This document shows positions 45,684 through 54,397 of a stretch of 64,000 nt of DNA, one piece after another. Numbering within the stretch: position 1 is the first letter of the stretch; every line of letters begins with the position of its first letter. This stretch comes from Lentisphaerae bacterium ADurb.Bin242 (lineage in GTDB: Bacteria; Verrucomicrobiota; Lentisphaeria; Victivallales; UBA1829): the NCBI GenBank assembly GCA_002069785.1, contig MWCA01000002.1, positions 62,001 through 126,000 of the forward strand. The letters are read 5' to 3'. The notes beneath the pieces are model-generated. The model searched no databases and had not been told where the DNA came from. It worked only from the letters and a program-made list of their open reading frames with translations. A program made the translations under genes and the position numbers.

Positions 45684-45691
45684 CCGGCAAA

Positions 45692-48600
45692 TCAGGGAGG
45701 GGATTGCTTGCTGTATCCGTCACGCGGTTCCCGGAGCGTCAGCGCCAGCAGATAGGGCGTGACCGGCACAAGGTCTCCCATGGAAGTGAACTCGATCCGC
45801 TCGATCGGAACTTCCGGCCTCGGATTCACCCATTCATACTGGTAGAGAAGGCCGTCTTTCCCGTCGTTGTCGTCGCGGACGAACCGGGCGTCCGGAACAT
45901 AGCGCATTCCGATCTCCGAAGCGCTGTAGCCGCGCACGGGATAGACATTGCCGTTGTTGATCGTATTGCGCGAATAAACCGGAATTTTCCTCCCATCGGA
46001 ATAACAGACCCGATAAACGGCGGTTTTCCTGCCGTTCATCCAGCCGGTGATCCGGTGACCGAGCCTGAGTTTCGGAAGATTTTCCGGAGCGCAGTACTGC
46101 GTGTGGAGAAAAATCAGGGAAGCCGCTTTCGCTCCGACCGGAATGACGGTCGGCCGAACTTCTCCGCGAACCGCTCTGGAAGGAAAAAGCCGGGTCGGAA
46201 CGCCGCCCATCGCGGTTTCTCCGGACGGCAGATTCCGGAGTTTCAGGAGTTGCGCATCGTCGTTGAAGATTTTTCCGAGGTCGACGGGAATGAATTTCCT
46301 GGAAGCCGCCGGGTTCGGGCGGACGCTGTAAAGCGCCATGACATTGAGCCCGTTTTCCATGAGCCAGTCATCCAGCGGAGTCTGTCTGCCGTGGAAAAAA
46401 TTCCACGCGCATTCCGCCGATGCGATGAGGGATGGAATTCCGTAGGAAGCGTCCATGCCGTGACTTCCGGAAAGAATGGTTCCAAGCCCCTGAAAACTCC
46501 GGACATCCTTGAGCTTCGAAGGGTCCAGTATCCCCATGGCGGTATAGTTGAAGATTCCCCACTGGGACTGATAGCCGAGACGGTCGAAATGCCGGATGGC
46601 GTCCTCGCCGCCGGACCATCCCGCCAGGACGATATCGCGCGGGAGTTTTTCCGCGTTCAGGGAATTGTCGAACGGTTTTCCTCCGTTGTGTGCGCGCTGG
46701 AGCATATCGGAAAACATGATCATCCGGGCGCCTTTCGACTTCAGGTAGTCGTGTTCCTTCACGATGGTGTCGTAGAAAATATCCCGGCGGAGACGCCCGT
46801 TCTGGTGAGTCGTCACCGGTCCCAGCGGCTTGTGCCACCATTCGTCTTCCAAAGTACAGAAATACCGGGCGGAAGAAGCTCCGATCAGCTCATCATAGAG
46901 GGCGAAGAGATACGGAAAGAAATTCGGATGGGTCGGATCGGCGTCCCAGTGCAGATATCCGGGCAAAGCCAGCGCCTGCTTGTCGACCCGTGTCAGCATA
47001 TAGTCCGCGTGGGAAGCGCCGGACATGGCCGGCACGTATTCGATGAAATTCTTCCGGCAGCGTTCCGCCATTTTCCGGACTTCCCCAATCCCGACCATCG
47101 ACATGGCGTGATTGAAGCGTTGATTCCGCGGGTCCTCGTAACGGATCTGGTCCGGATTCTGCATGAGGACCATGTTCAGCTTGGAATCGCCGACAAACCG
47201 GTCCAGGAAATCATACATCCCCTGAATGATTTCCCCGTCGGTATCCGCCGTGGCGGCATACTTCCCCTTGTCGGCGAATTTCCATTGAAAATAACTGCCG
47301 TCGATCCAGCGGTGAACGGCCCGGACGGGCAAGTCCGGTCCGTCTTGAATCATTGTGCATGGCAGGGAACTTTCATTGTGCAGAAACGCATATTTCTGGA
47401 GCTGCGCGAGGGTCCGGACCGCATGAACCAGCCCCGCCGGATCGTGTCCGCGCAATACAATTCCATCCGGTGCGATGTTCAGCGAATACCCTTCCGGCCG
47501 CGCGGGCGCGGCGGGAACTTCCGCTTTACCGACAATGATCGTGAATTCGGGCAGTTTCGGGTCGGAAACAACGGCTGAATCCGTCTGCATGAATCCGAGC
47601 AAATCTTTTTTCAGGAGTTCCGCCGCTTCCGGAGAGGATTTTTTCGGATTCACGGCAATCTTCAGGACGCCCGAAACGGGAAAGACGCCCTTCCCCGTCT
47701 TCCGCTCCTTGGGAGCCGGACAAAGCAGACGCTCTCCCCACGGGCGTTTGGGGGCGAAAGAAACCGTGTCGGTGCGGGCCGCGTAAAAATAGCGTCCGTC
47801 GGCGGAAAGCACGGCAATGCGCTGGACTCCGGAACTTCCCGCGAATGAACCGATCTCCACGACATGGCTGCCGGTTCCGGAAAAAGTCCTGCCGTCCGGA
47901 GAGGAAAGATGCCACACAAACGACCCGGGCGCGGCGATGATCCCTTTGTCGCGATTGAAGACAAGCAGCGGTTCCGGAGTATCGACGGGCAGAGTTCCGG
48001 CATCGGCGGCAAGACGCATGACGCCGAAATCAGCCGGAGCAATGGCACGCACAGCCTCCTGAAAAAACCCTTTTTCCTTGAGGGAGCCGAGCGAAATGAA
48101 AATCTGGAGACCGTGAATCTTTTTTTCGTCGAGACCTCCCAGCAGACGCCGGGGGATTTTCCATTCCGCCTGCCACAGATTCGGGCTGAGTTTCGTTCGG
48201 CTCTCCCAGTCGGATTCCTGGAAGAGGTTTTTCTCCCGAACAAACGTATCGGCAACCTGGTTGAAATAAAAATGATACGTTTGTCCTACATTCGCCGAGT
48301 TGACGACGAATTGGTGATACGTCCGGTTGTCGTTGCCCGGCGAAACGATCAGTTGAAGGGAATCATCCTCCCAGACCTCCCCGTCCCGATTCTGCTTGCG
48401 GACCAATTCACCGGTTTTGCACTCGACGGAAAAGAATACATAAAGATTGTCCCGGTCGTAAGCCAGCCGGACGGAAACCGGACGGGACAAATTGCCGCTC
48501 CAGCTTTTGACTTCCGCCGTTTTCTCCCAAATGGCATCTTCCGGCGAGCCGTCCATCACCGGCGCAGCCGCAACCGGGCCGATGCCAAGCGTCCGGACTT

Positions 48601-49165
48601 TCCGCAGCCCGACAGTACCCTTGATGTGAAATTCGAGAGGTCCCATGCGGAACTGCATCGGCTTGTCCACTTTTCCGATGATGTTAATGAACTTGAACCG
48701 ATCGAAGCGCAGGGGACCTTCGGATGGGTATTTGCTCCAGAGGCCCCTCACCGTGACCTTCTGCCAGCCTTTCTGCAATAACTTGACCGGCATGGAGAAC
48801 AAACGGTTTTCATCGCAGAAAAACACAAAGGTGAAACTTTCTCCGCCTCCGTCGCTCTTCAGCCAGAAGGAAATACTGTCCCACGGAAGATTCAGTTTCC
48901 GGAGTTCCTCCAGAAAAGCGGGATCATCTTTTCCGTTCATGATAACGGCATTTTCAGAGGGGCGGACTTCGAAGCCGAAGGAAGGCTGTCCGTCCGGCGT
49001 CTTCTCGGGATCGGAAAGCAATGTGACGAATTTCGTGTTGTTCCATTTTTTGGTGGAGAAATCCAGCACGACACATCCTTTCTCCAGGCTCACGCTCTCC
49101 GCGGGGAGCCATTGAGATGCAGAAATCAGAAGGAATGAAAAAACGGACAGCAGATATTTGTTCAT
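45692..49165 (-). CDS. Secreted GH20-like enzyme with CBM9-like domain
   Basis: The start at 49165 follows GAGGT and begins the signal peptide (MNKYLLSVFSFLLISASQW); ATG 49180 is in frame and overlaps the preceding stop, and is also possible. Of 1157 residues, about 200-390 look CBM9-like (APVMDGSPEDAIWEKTAEVK; RLAYDRDNLYVFFSVECK). About 530-630 resemble the GH20 N-terminal domain (GYSLNIAPDGIVLRGHDPAG). The TIM barrel carries CTLEDEWWHKPLG, near the GH20 Asp-Glu catalytic pair but diverged. The C-terminus is beta-rich. It likely cleaves amino-sugar or related linkages outside the cell. It is downstream of a pseudopilin in the same operon. Confidence 0.78.
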   Translation of the reverse strand: MNKYLLSVFSFLLISASQWLPAESVSLEKGCVVLDFSTKKWNNTKFVTLLSDPEKTPDGQPSFGFEVRPSENAVIMNGKDDPAFLEELRKLNLPWDSISFWLKSDGGGESFTFVFFCDENRLFSMPVKLLQKGWQKVTVRGLWSKYPSEGPLRFDRFKFINIIGKVDKPMQFRMGPLEFHIKGTVGLRKVRTLGIGPVAAAPVMDGSPEDAIWEKTAEVKSWSGNLSRPVSVRLAYDRDNLYVFFSVECKTGELVRKQNRDGEVWEDDSLQLIVSPGNDNRTYHQFVVNSANVGQTYHFYFNQVADTFVREKNLFQESDWESRTKLSPNLWQAEWKIPRRLLGGLDEKKIHGLQIFISLGSLKEKGFFQEAVRAIAPADFGVMRLAADAGTLPVDTPEPLLVFNRDKGIIAAPGSFVWHLSSPDGRTFSGTGSHVVEIGSFAGSSGVQRIAVLSADGRYFYAARTDTVSFAPKRPWGERLLCPAPKERKTGKGVFPVSGVLKIAVNPKKSSPEAAELLKKDLLGFMQTDSAVVSDPKLPEFTIIVGKAEVPAAPARPEGYSLNIAPDGIVLRGHDPAGLVHAVRTLAQLQKYAFLHNESSLPCTMIQDGPDLPVRAVHRWIDGSYFQWKFADKGKYAATADTDGEIIQGMYDFLDRFVGDSKLNMVLMQNPDQIRYEDPRNQRFNHAMSMVGIGEVRKMAERCRKNFIEYVPAMSGASHADYMLTRVDKQALALPGYLHWDADPTHPNFFPYLFALYDELIGASSARYFCTLEDEWWHKPLGPVTTHQNGRLRRDIFYDTIVKEHDYLKSKGARMIMFSDMLQRAHNGGKPFDNSLNAEKLPRDIVLAGWSGGEDAIRHFDRLGYQSQWGIFNYTAMGILDPSKLKDVRSFQGLGTILSGSHGMDASYGIPSLIASAECAWNFFHGRQTPLDDWLMENGLNVMALYSVRPNPAASRKFIPVDLGKIFNDDAQLLKLRNLPSGETAMGGVPTRLFPSRAVRGEVRPTVIPVGAKAASLIFLHTQYCAPENLPKLRLGHRITGWMNGRKTAVYRVCYSDGRKIPVYSRNTINNGNVYPVRGYSASEIGMRYVPDARFVRDDNDGKDGLLYQYEWVNPRPEVPIERIEFTSMGDLVPVTPYLLALTLREPRDGYSKQSPP

Positions 49166-49176
49166 AACATTATACC

Positions 49177-49896
49177 TCATTCGCCCATGAAAAAGGACGG
49201 TGTTTTCAGATAAGGACGGTGTGAATCCACATGGGTGTCTCCCCAGAGGACGTTGGCGGTTTTCCCGTGACGGTATTCGATTCGCGTCGGGGAAGTGAGG
49301 GGCTGATTGTAGGTCTGATAATCCAGATTGCCTGTAATTCCATCAGCCATCTGAATCAATCTGGACGGCGCTTTCACCTGGGAGAGTTTCCGGATATTGG
49401 CAATCGTTGTTTTTAAGTTGCTGCAAATGTATCCGTTCCATGCGAAATTGTTGCTCGACACCACCATGCTGTCCGTCGCGGGACAGAGATAAACCGGGGA
49501 AGCCGCATCATAAAGATGGGGCTCGGGAAGGCATTTAAACGAACTGTAGGAACCCGGAGCGGAAATCGCGTTTGCCGGCCTTCTGGAACCGATGTAGGGA
49601 GCCAGAGAATTCACCTGAGAAACCCCATCCCCATAAAAAGGCGGATTCAGATACGTGTTCACCTTGTCCGGGAAGAATTCCTTGTAGTCGTTCAGATAAT
49701 GAGTCACCGCCGTTCCGAGTTGTTTCAGCCGGGAAACGCAACTGATTTTTTTAGCGGTTTCCCGCGCCTGGTTCAAGGCCGGAAGAAGCATCCCGGCCAG
49801 AATCGCGATGATCGCAATCACGACCAGGAGTTCTATGAGCGTAAACCCCCTTGCCCTTCCGGAAATGAAGAGATTGCCCATTTGTTTCTTTTTCAT
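49177..49896 (-). CDS. Pseudopilin-like protein (GH20-like locus)
   Basis: The start at 49896 follows GGAGGATATC. The 239-residue protein has canonical Gly before the cleavage site ([18 protein letters not shown]), the neck [20 protein letters not shown] and a modified C-terminal signature [12 protein letters not shown], with Asp kept but Gly replaced by Thr. It sits between its GntR-type regulator and the GH20-like gene, the order seen in the other cassettes. Confidence 0.88.
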   Translation of the reverse strand: MKKKQMGNLFISGRARGFTLIELLVVIAIIAILAGMLLPALNQARETAKKISCVSRLKQLGTAVTHYLNDYKEFFPDKVNTYLNPPFYGDGVSQVNSLAPYIGSRRPANAISAPGSYSSFKCLPEPHLYDAASPVYLCPATDSMVVSSNNFAWNGYICSNLKTTIANIRKLSQVKAPSRLIQMADGITGNLDYQTYNQPLTSPTRIEYRHGKTANVLWGDTHVDSHRPYLKTPSFFMGE

Positions 49897-49918
49897 GATA
49901 TCCTCCTTTTCTTTTATT

Positions 49919-49971
49919 TTGACACCCGTTTTATTTTTTCGATGGTTCATTATGGAAAATGCTTGACACCC
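49919..49971. repeat. Direct repeat TTGACACCC before the pseudopilin gene
   Basis: TTGACACCC occurs at 49919-49927 and again at 49963-49971, 44 bp apart, in the gap between regulator and pseudopilin. About four helical turns separate them, which would suit two bound regulator molecules, but chance is possible. Confidence 0.35.
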
Positions 49972-49972
49972 T

Positions 49973-51076
49973 TTATTGGTTTTCCGTAGAATTCGATGCG
50001 GCCAGGGAATGCCCGGTTCTGGATTCCAGCGTGACACGGGACAGTTCAACGACTTCTATCTTCTTCCCGCCTGGATTTTTTTTCGCATGCTCCACCATGG
50101 ACAGAACTCTATCGAAGAGTGGATCGTAATCGATTTGCAGCCAGGGAGTTTCCGAATCCGGAAGCCGGACGCCGTTGATGTGTTCCGGCAGCTTGAAATC
50201 CATCTTCGGAAACGGCAGCCAGTCGCTGAACAGGAGGTCGGCCGAACAGACTTCCTTGCGGTTTTTCTCCAGTATGAACGGCAGAATCCGAACAGATTCC
50301 GGATAGTTTTTCCCCGGAATCATCAAGGTGGTGAAGCGGAGACCGGCGCGGTGCGCTTCTTTCCCGAACAACTCGTTATTGGAGACTTCAAATTGCGAAT
50401 TCCGGGTCATTTCCGCCACGATGTTGACCAGACTCCGGTAACCGCGTTCCCTTGCATATTGAACAATGGATTTTTCACGGTGACAGGCCAGGGAAATCCG
50501 GTAGTAATTCAGATCCTCGTAGTCGCCGTCGTTGAAATCCCCGAGAAAGATCACGGGATACGGCAGTTTCAGACACTGCTCCACCTCTCTGCGGGTGAAG
50601 CTGATCGGAATGATGATGGCGCAGTCCGGATATCCGAATTTTTCCATCCGGAAAAGCTCCTCTTCCAGATGTCCGATGTTTTCTTCGCTCTGGGAAGAAG
50701 CCAGGCGGATCGTGAAATTGAATTTTCCGTGCGTGTGCGGGGAATGGATCAGCTGAAGCATCTGTGTGACAAAGGCACTTTTCGCCGGTTCGCGGTCCAT
50801 CGCGAAGAACAGGATGTCGGTCATCCCCTCCCCGGCGGACTTTCCCTTGATGAACAGTCCTTTCCGGGAGATTCGGGTGATCAGGTTCTTCCGTTCGAGA
50901 ATGTCCAGCGCGCTGCTGATGACAGTTCGGGTAACCTTGTAAACCTTCGCCAGTTCCCGGATGCTTTTCAAAGGGGAATTCGGTGCCAGCCGTCCGCTCA
51001 GAATATCATTCTCGATCATCACCGCGACATACGCCGACTGACTGCCGTTTCCCGAAGCAACGCTGGATCGTGTCAT
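49973..51076 (-). CDS. GntR-type regulator with sensor domain
   Basis: This 367-residue protein has a GntR winged helix at residues 10-80 ([52 protein letters not shown]). The remaining 280 residues look like a LacI-type sensor but are diverged ([34 protein letters not shown]). It lies upstream of and co-directional with the pseudopilin and GH20-like genes, separated by 76 bp, and likely controls them. Confidence 0.82.
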   Translation of the reverse strand: MTRSSVASGNGSQSAYVAVMIENDILSGRLAPNSPLKSIRELAKVYKVTRTVISSALDILERKNLITRISRKGLFIKGKSAGEGMTDILFFAMDREPAKSAFVTQMLQLIHSPHTHGKFNFTIRLASSQSEENIGHLEEELFRMEKFGYPDCAIIIPISFTRREVEQCLKLPYPVIFLGDFNDGDYEDLNYYRISLACHREKSIVQYARERGYRSLVNIVAEMTRNSQFEVSNNELFGKEAHRAGLRFTTLMIPGKNYPESVRILPFILEKNRKEVCSADLLFSDWLPFPKMDFKLPEHINGVRLPDSETPWLQIDYDPLFDRVLSMVEHAKKNPGGKKIEVVELSRVTLESRTGHSLAASNSTENQ

Positions 51077-51087
51077 TTTTTGTCTCC

Positions 51088-51136
51088 ATCTGACTTAATC
51101 TGTCTTATATTATATCCGGAAAAAGGGCTTTGTCAA
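51088..51136 (-). promoter_or_regulatory. Strong promoter with direct-repeat operator for the GntR-type gene
   Basis: On the minus strand TTGACA (51136-51131) and TATAAT (51114-51109) are both perfect consensus hexamers 16 bp apart. Downstream, AAGACAGAT (51106-51098) and AAGTCAGAT (51096-51088) are direct repeats one base apart, with 10-bp period. They cover the expected start of transcription, so they may be the binding site for the encoded regulator. Confidence 0.6.
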
Positions 51137-51165
51137 GGCGCTCGAAAAAGAAAAATGAAAAAAAA

Positions 51166-51540
51166 TCAGGGGGTAGAGTTTTTCTGCTTCATGACAGCGT
51201 CATACAGTTCCTTTTCATTCCGGAACGAACCACGGTAACGCTTGCCGTGATACGAGGAGATGATCCCGTCCGACCACAGGACCAGCGTGCCACCAGGATG
51301 CGGGGCCTCGATACTGTCGTAAACCATCGGATACTCATGATCGCTCTTTTCCGGAAAAGGGAAAAATCGGTATGACCTGCCGTGCCTTCCGGTACAGTTG
51401 CGAATCTCCGGTTTCAGAGCGAGGACCTCAAATCCGGAGGGCTCGGCATCATGATCGCTCCTGTAATTTTCGATGGCAATATAAATCAATCGGAGCTGAT
51501 TGCGGCAGGACATCTCCAACGCTTTCGGGCGGGCGTAACA
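51166..51540 (-). pseudogene. Pseudopilin-like head, out of frame with the upstream membrane gene
   Basis: This frame encodes ARPKALEMSCRNQLRLIYIA followed by ENYRSDHD, which matches the neck of pseudopilins, and ends with APHPGGTLVLWSDG, an exact H-X9-DG signature. The ATG at 51513 lies inside the neck and has GGAG directly against it, so it is a poor start. The last helix of the 52316 gene ends at the same place in the other frame. A single-base indel between about 51530 and 51560 therefore best explains the split. It may be a true mutation or an assembly error. Confidence 0.55.
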
Positions 51541-52316
51541 GGGCAAGGGATAATGGAATAAAAAAACAAAAGAGCAACGGCAATTCCCTGGATCCAGTTT
51601 CCGATCCGTGCATGAGACATGGGATGCCCCCAACGATCTTTTTTCGGCAGAAGTCCCAGAAAGGCCAGCAGAAGAAGAAAAAAGAAAATCAGAGAAACGC
51701 TGCCGCCATAAAAGAAAAAACAGGAGAAAACGACCTGAAGGACCGCAAACGGCCAGCGTCCGATATAAAGCCAATGAAGTCCGGCGACACCGCCGAAAAC
51801 CCACAAAAGTGCGTAAATCTTGCGGGACCGCGGCGGAAGGGTATCGTGACGGCGATCCAGTTCGAAAGCAATACAGCCGAAAGTCCCCAGCAGAACACCG
51901 TACAACATGCCGGGACTGGAGCCGCCCGCACGGGCATACTGCCGCAGGAGTTCGGGCTCTTCCGGAACCGCGAGGAAAACATTCCTGAAAGTTTCCGTAT
52001 CCAGATGCGCATACAGAACGCCGATTTCCCCGCCGATCAGAAATCCGGCCGCGGCGCTTCCGGCAAGCACGGCAAGCTGAATCCAGCGAAAATCCCGGCA
52101 GAAGCCAAGAATCAGCAGGGCGGCCGCCAGACCGGCCAGAGCACCGTCACGCATCCCGATCAGGAGCGCATCAAATCCGGATCCGATCGCAAAATACGTA
52201 GGGCGGACACAGATGTCGAAGTAAATCGGACTGAGATACACATTGATCGCATTCAGAAGCAGGCCGGTAACAGCCCCTCCGGCAACCGCCGCAAGAAGAA
52301 AGAAGATCTTTCTCAT
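51486..52316 (-). CDS. Multi-pass membrane protein, probably frameshifted from its pseudopilin head
   Basis: This 276-residue frame has six to seven hydrophobic segments (FFLLAAVAGGAVTGLLLNAI; GALAGLAAALLILGF; LAVLAGSAAAGFLIGG; IYALLWVFGGVAGLHWLY; LIFFFLLLLAFLGLLP; IQGIAVALLFFYSIIP) and then an implausible tail of about 20 residues (VTPARKRWRCPAAISSD). In the neighbouring frame the sequence goes on as a pseudopilin-like head (51166-51540). The intact protein would be about 380 residues, a larger relative in plan of the 19925-20608 protein. The start overlaps the preceding stop as ATGA. Confidence 0.6.
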   Translation of the reverse strand: MRKIFFLLAAVAGGAVTGLLLNAINVYLSPIYFDICVRPTYFAIGSGFDALLIGMRDGALAGLAAALLILGFCRDFRWIQLAVLAGSAAAGFLIGGEIGVLYAHLDTETFRNVFLAVPEEPELLRQYARAGGSSPGMLYGVLLGTFGCIAFELDRRHDTLPPRSRKIYALLWVFGGVAGLHWLYIGRWPFAVLQVVFSCFFFYGGSVSLIFFFLLLLAFLGLLPKKDRWGHPMSHARIGNWIQGIAVALLFFYSIIPCPVTPARKRWRCPAAISSD

Positions 52317-54397
52317 GGTTTCAATCTCCTGATCACATGAATATCGTCGGAATATTCGTTTCGCTTATCGGTCTTTCCGGTTGGCAGTCCGCCGCTGTCC
52401 TTCCGGTCCGCACCGACACTCCAGACCTGAACGGCGGGGACAACAGTTTCCGTGTCAACAACTCCACCCAAAAAGAATTTTTCGGAATCATTTGTGACCG
52501 TATTCCAGACAATCTTTGCATTTTCGACACGGCATTCCCCCACGCGATAATTCAACGGTTTTCCATTGTAAGGATCAAGCGGGAGATTCTCCATCCGGTC
52601 CGGATAACGGTCGTGTTCCAGCTTGTATCGTTCCGCGCAAACCAGAACTTGCACCGCACGCAATTCCGCAATATAATGTCTAAAGTTATGAACAAGTGAT
52701 TGCATCCCGGTTATAGCATGAATGACAATCGGAAGTTTTTCGCAACCACGGGACAAGTCAAACTTGTCGAATGCCGTTTCTCCGATTCCATTGACGACGA
52801 TCAACTTAAGTTGCAATCCATACCACCATAGTTGCGGAAAGAAAAAGCGGAATGCCCCCAGAGGGAAAAAAAGGACTCTCTCTATTTTATCTGAACGGGA
52901 AATAATTCCATCGGATAAAATCCGCAGAACCCCGAGTTCAAAAACACTGTTTCCGAAATGCACATGCTCAAACATTGCCGGAATTTGCTTCTCCATCCGC
53001 TCCAGAGAACCGGCAATCGTCTCCAGCTCCGCGACGGTGAGTCTTCCGGATTCCAAAAGCATTTTTACTTCCGTCAAGCGCAAAGTCCCATAACGCATCC
53101 ATACAGATAATCCGGTAAAGTCATTTTCCCGAAGAAGCCCGTTCTGCACCTTTTCCACTCGGCGCCAGATGACAAGAGCCGTTTGAGTATCGCCGTCCGC
53201 CAGGGCAAAATACAGTTTCCAGAATTCCATTCTGCAGAATTGAGTCATCAAATTCAAATTTTTGAGGTCCGTATTAAACATCTTTTCAAAAACATATTCC
53301 CGTTCACAGGGCGGAATGGGAGCGGAAAACAGAGTCTCCCATTCCGCGGATACCTTCCCGGCCTCTTTCAATTTTGCCCGGAGTAAATTTGCATCGGCTT
53401 CAGACAGGTATTTGAACGGTTCCGAAACCGGAAATGCTTCCGGCATATCAACTTCATATTTCCGGCTCAGTTCAAATGCCCTGCGCCAGAAATCCTTGTC
53501 AGGACGGGCATTCCCGTAGTAGGCCTTGCTTTTCTCTTCAAATGAAAGCGGACGCCCAAAGCGTTTTTCAAGCAAAGCCGTTTTTTGCGACACCTCCCGC
53601 ATTGAAGTCAAGGCAAGGACAAGGAAAATCAGATAGACGATTCCGGAAAGAATCCAAAGCAGAACGGTCCCTTTTCCGAATACGGCGCGCAATGAAACTT
53701 TTCCCTGTGCCGCCAGCAGCCTTGCCGTCAGAAAATACCATGCAAGAAAAAAGAACAGGATTACCAGTCCGCAAACGCCAAGAACGGCAGGCAGGGACAC
53801 TCCGAAAAACTGCCCCGCAGATAGGAACAAATCGATTCTATGTCTCACAGGACTTACCAGACTTTCCTCCGAGTCAATTCCTCTCGCACAAAACAACAGA
53901 AACAGGGTCAACCCTGCTGAAACCCCGCCGCAAAAAATATTCCATAAAGCAATTTTCCAATGACGCCCGCAAAAAGCCAATGGGAGCAGAATAAAGAAAA
54001 AACCGAAAAGCAGGATTGGAATCCATCTGGATGAAAGGTCCCACATGAAGCATGACCATCCGCCGATCAACAACAAGACGGGAAGTCCGAAGCGGAGAAT
54101 ATACTTATGAAAATCGAAGCCGGATTCACAACTCCTCAGATGGTAAAAACGGAACGTCAGGAACATATAATATATCAGAAATATCCAGAAACTGGCTTTA
54201 ATAACCAGGAACCCGATTTCAGCCTCGGTATTTCCGCACATGCATACAGATGGAGTCCCATAAAAAATATAGAGGACAGAATGATCGACAAGAACTGACA
54301 TGATGATGTAAGGTCCGATCCCCAGAAGAGTCAGGGCAAAGAAAACTCCTTGCGCCGGCGAATCCCAGAAAAACAGCTTTTTCAGAAATTTTTTCAT
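52313..54397 (-). CDS. Multi-pass membrane protein with GspG-like C-terminal head
   Basis: This 694-residue protein has about seven transmembrane segments up to residue 270. A helical region follows with LEKRFGRPLSFEEKSKAYYG, RPDKDFWRRAF, LERMEKQIPAMFEHVHFGNS and FFFPQLWW, all shared with the 59033 family. The C-terminus has YKLEHDRYPDRMENLPLDPY, then PLNYRVGE and VWSVGADRKDSGG with a final DDI, closely like the GspG pattern DPWGxPY...SxGADGxxGG...DI. ATGA overlaps join it to both neighbours. The role is unknown. Confidence 0.72.
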   Translation of the reverse strand: MKKFLKKLFFWDSPAQGVFFALTLLGIGPYIIMSVLVDHSVLYIFYGTPSVCMCGNTEAEIGFLVIKASFWIFLIYYMFLTFRFYHLRSCESGFDFHKYILRFGLPVLLLIGGWSCFMWDLSSRWIPILLFGFFFILLPLAFCGRHWKIALWNIFCGGVSAGLTLFLLFCARGIDSEESLVSPVRHRIDLFLSAGQFFGVSLPAVLGVCGLVILFFFLAWYFLTARLLAAQGKVSLRAVFGKGTVLLWILSGIVYLIFLVLALTSMREVSQKTALLEKRFGRPLSFEEKSKAYYGNARPDKDFWRRAFELSRKYEVDMPEAFPVSEPFKYLSEADANLLRAKLKEAGKVSAEWETLFSAPIPPCEREYVFEKMFNTDLKNLNLMTQFCRMEFWKLYFALADGDTQTALVIWRRVEKVQNGLLRENDFTGLSVWMRYGTLRLTEVKMLLESGRLTVAELETIAGSLERMEKQIPAMFEHVHFGNSVFELGVLRILSDGIISRSDKIERVLFFPLGAFRFFFPQLWWYGLQLKLIVVNGIGETAFDKFDLSRGCEKLPIVIHAITGMQSLVHNFRHYIAELRAVQVLVCAERYKLEHDRYPDRMENLPLDPYNGKPLNYRVGECRVENAKIVWNTVTNDSEKFFLGGVVDTETVVPAVQVWSVGADRKDSGGLPTGKTDKRNEYSDDIHVIRRLKP

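Noticed and set aside
45647-47578. 643-codon plus-strand open frame
   Set aside because: Antisense to the GH20-like gene and without recognisable domains or ribosome site.
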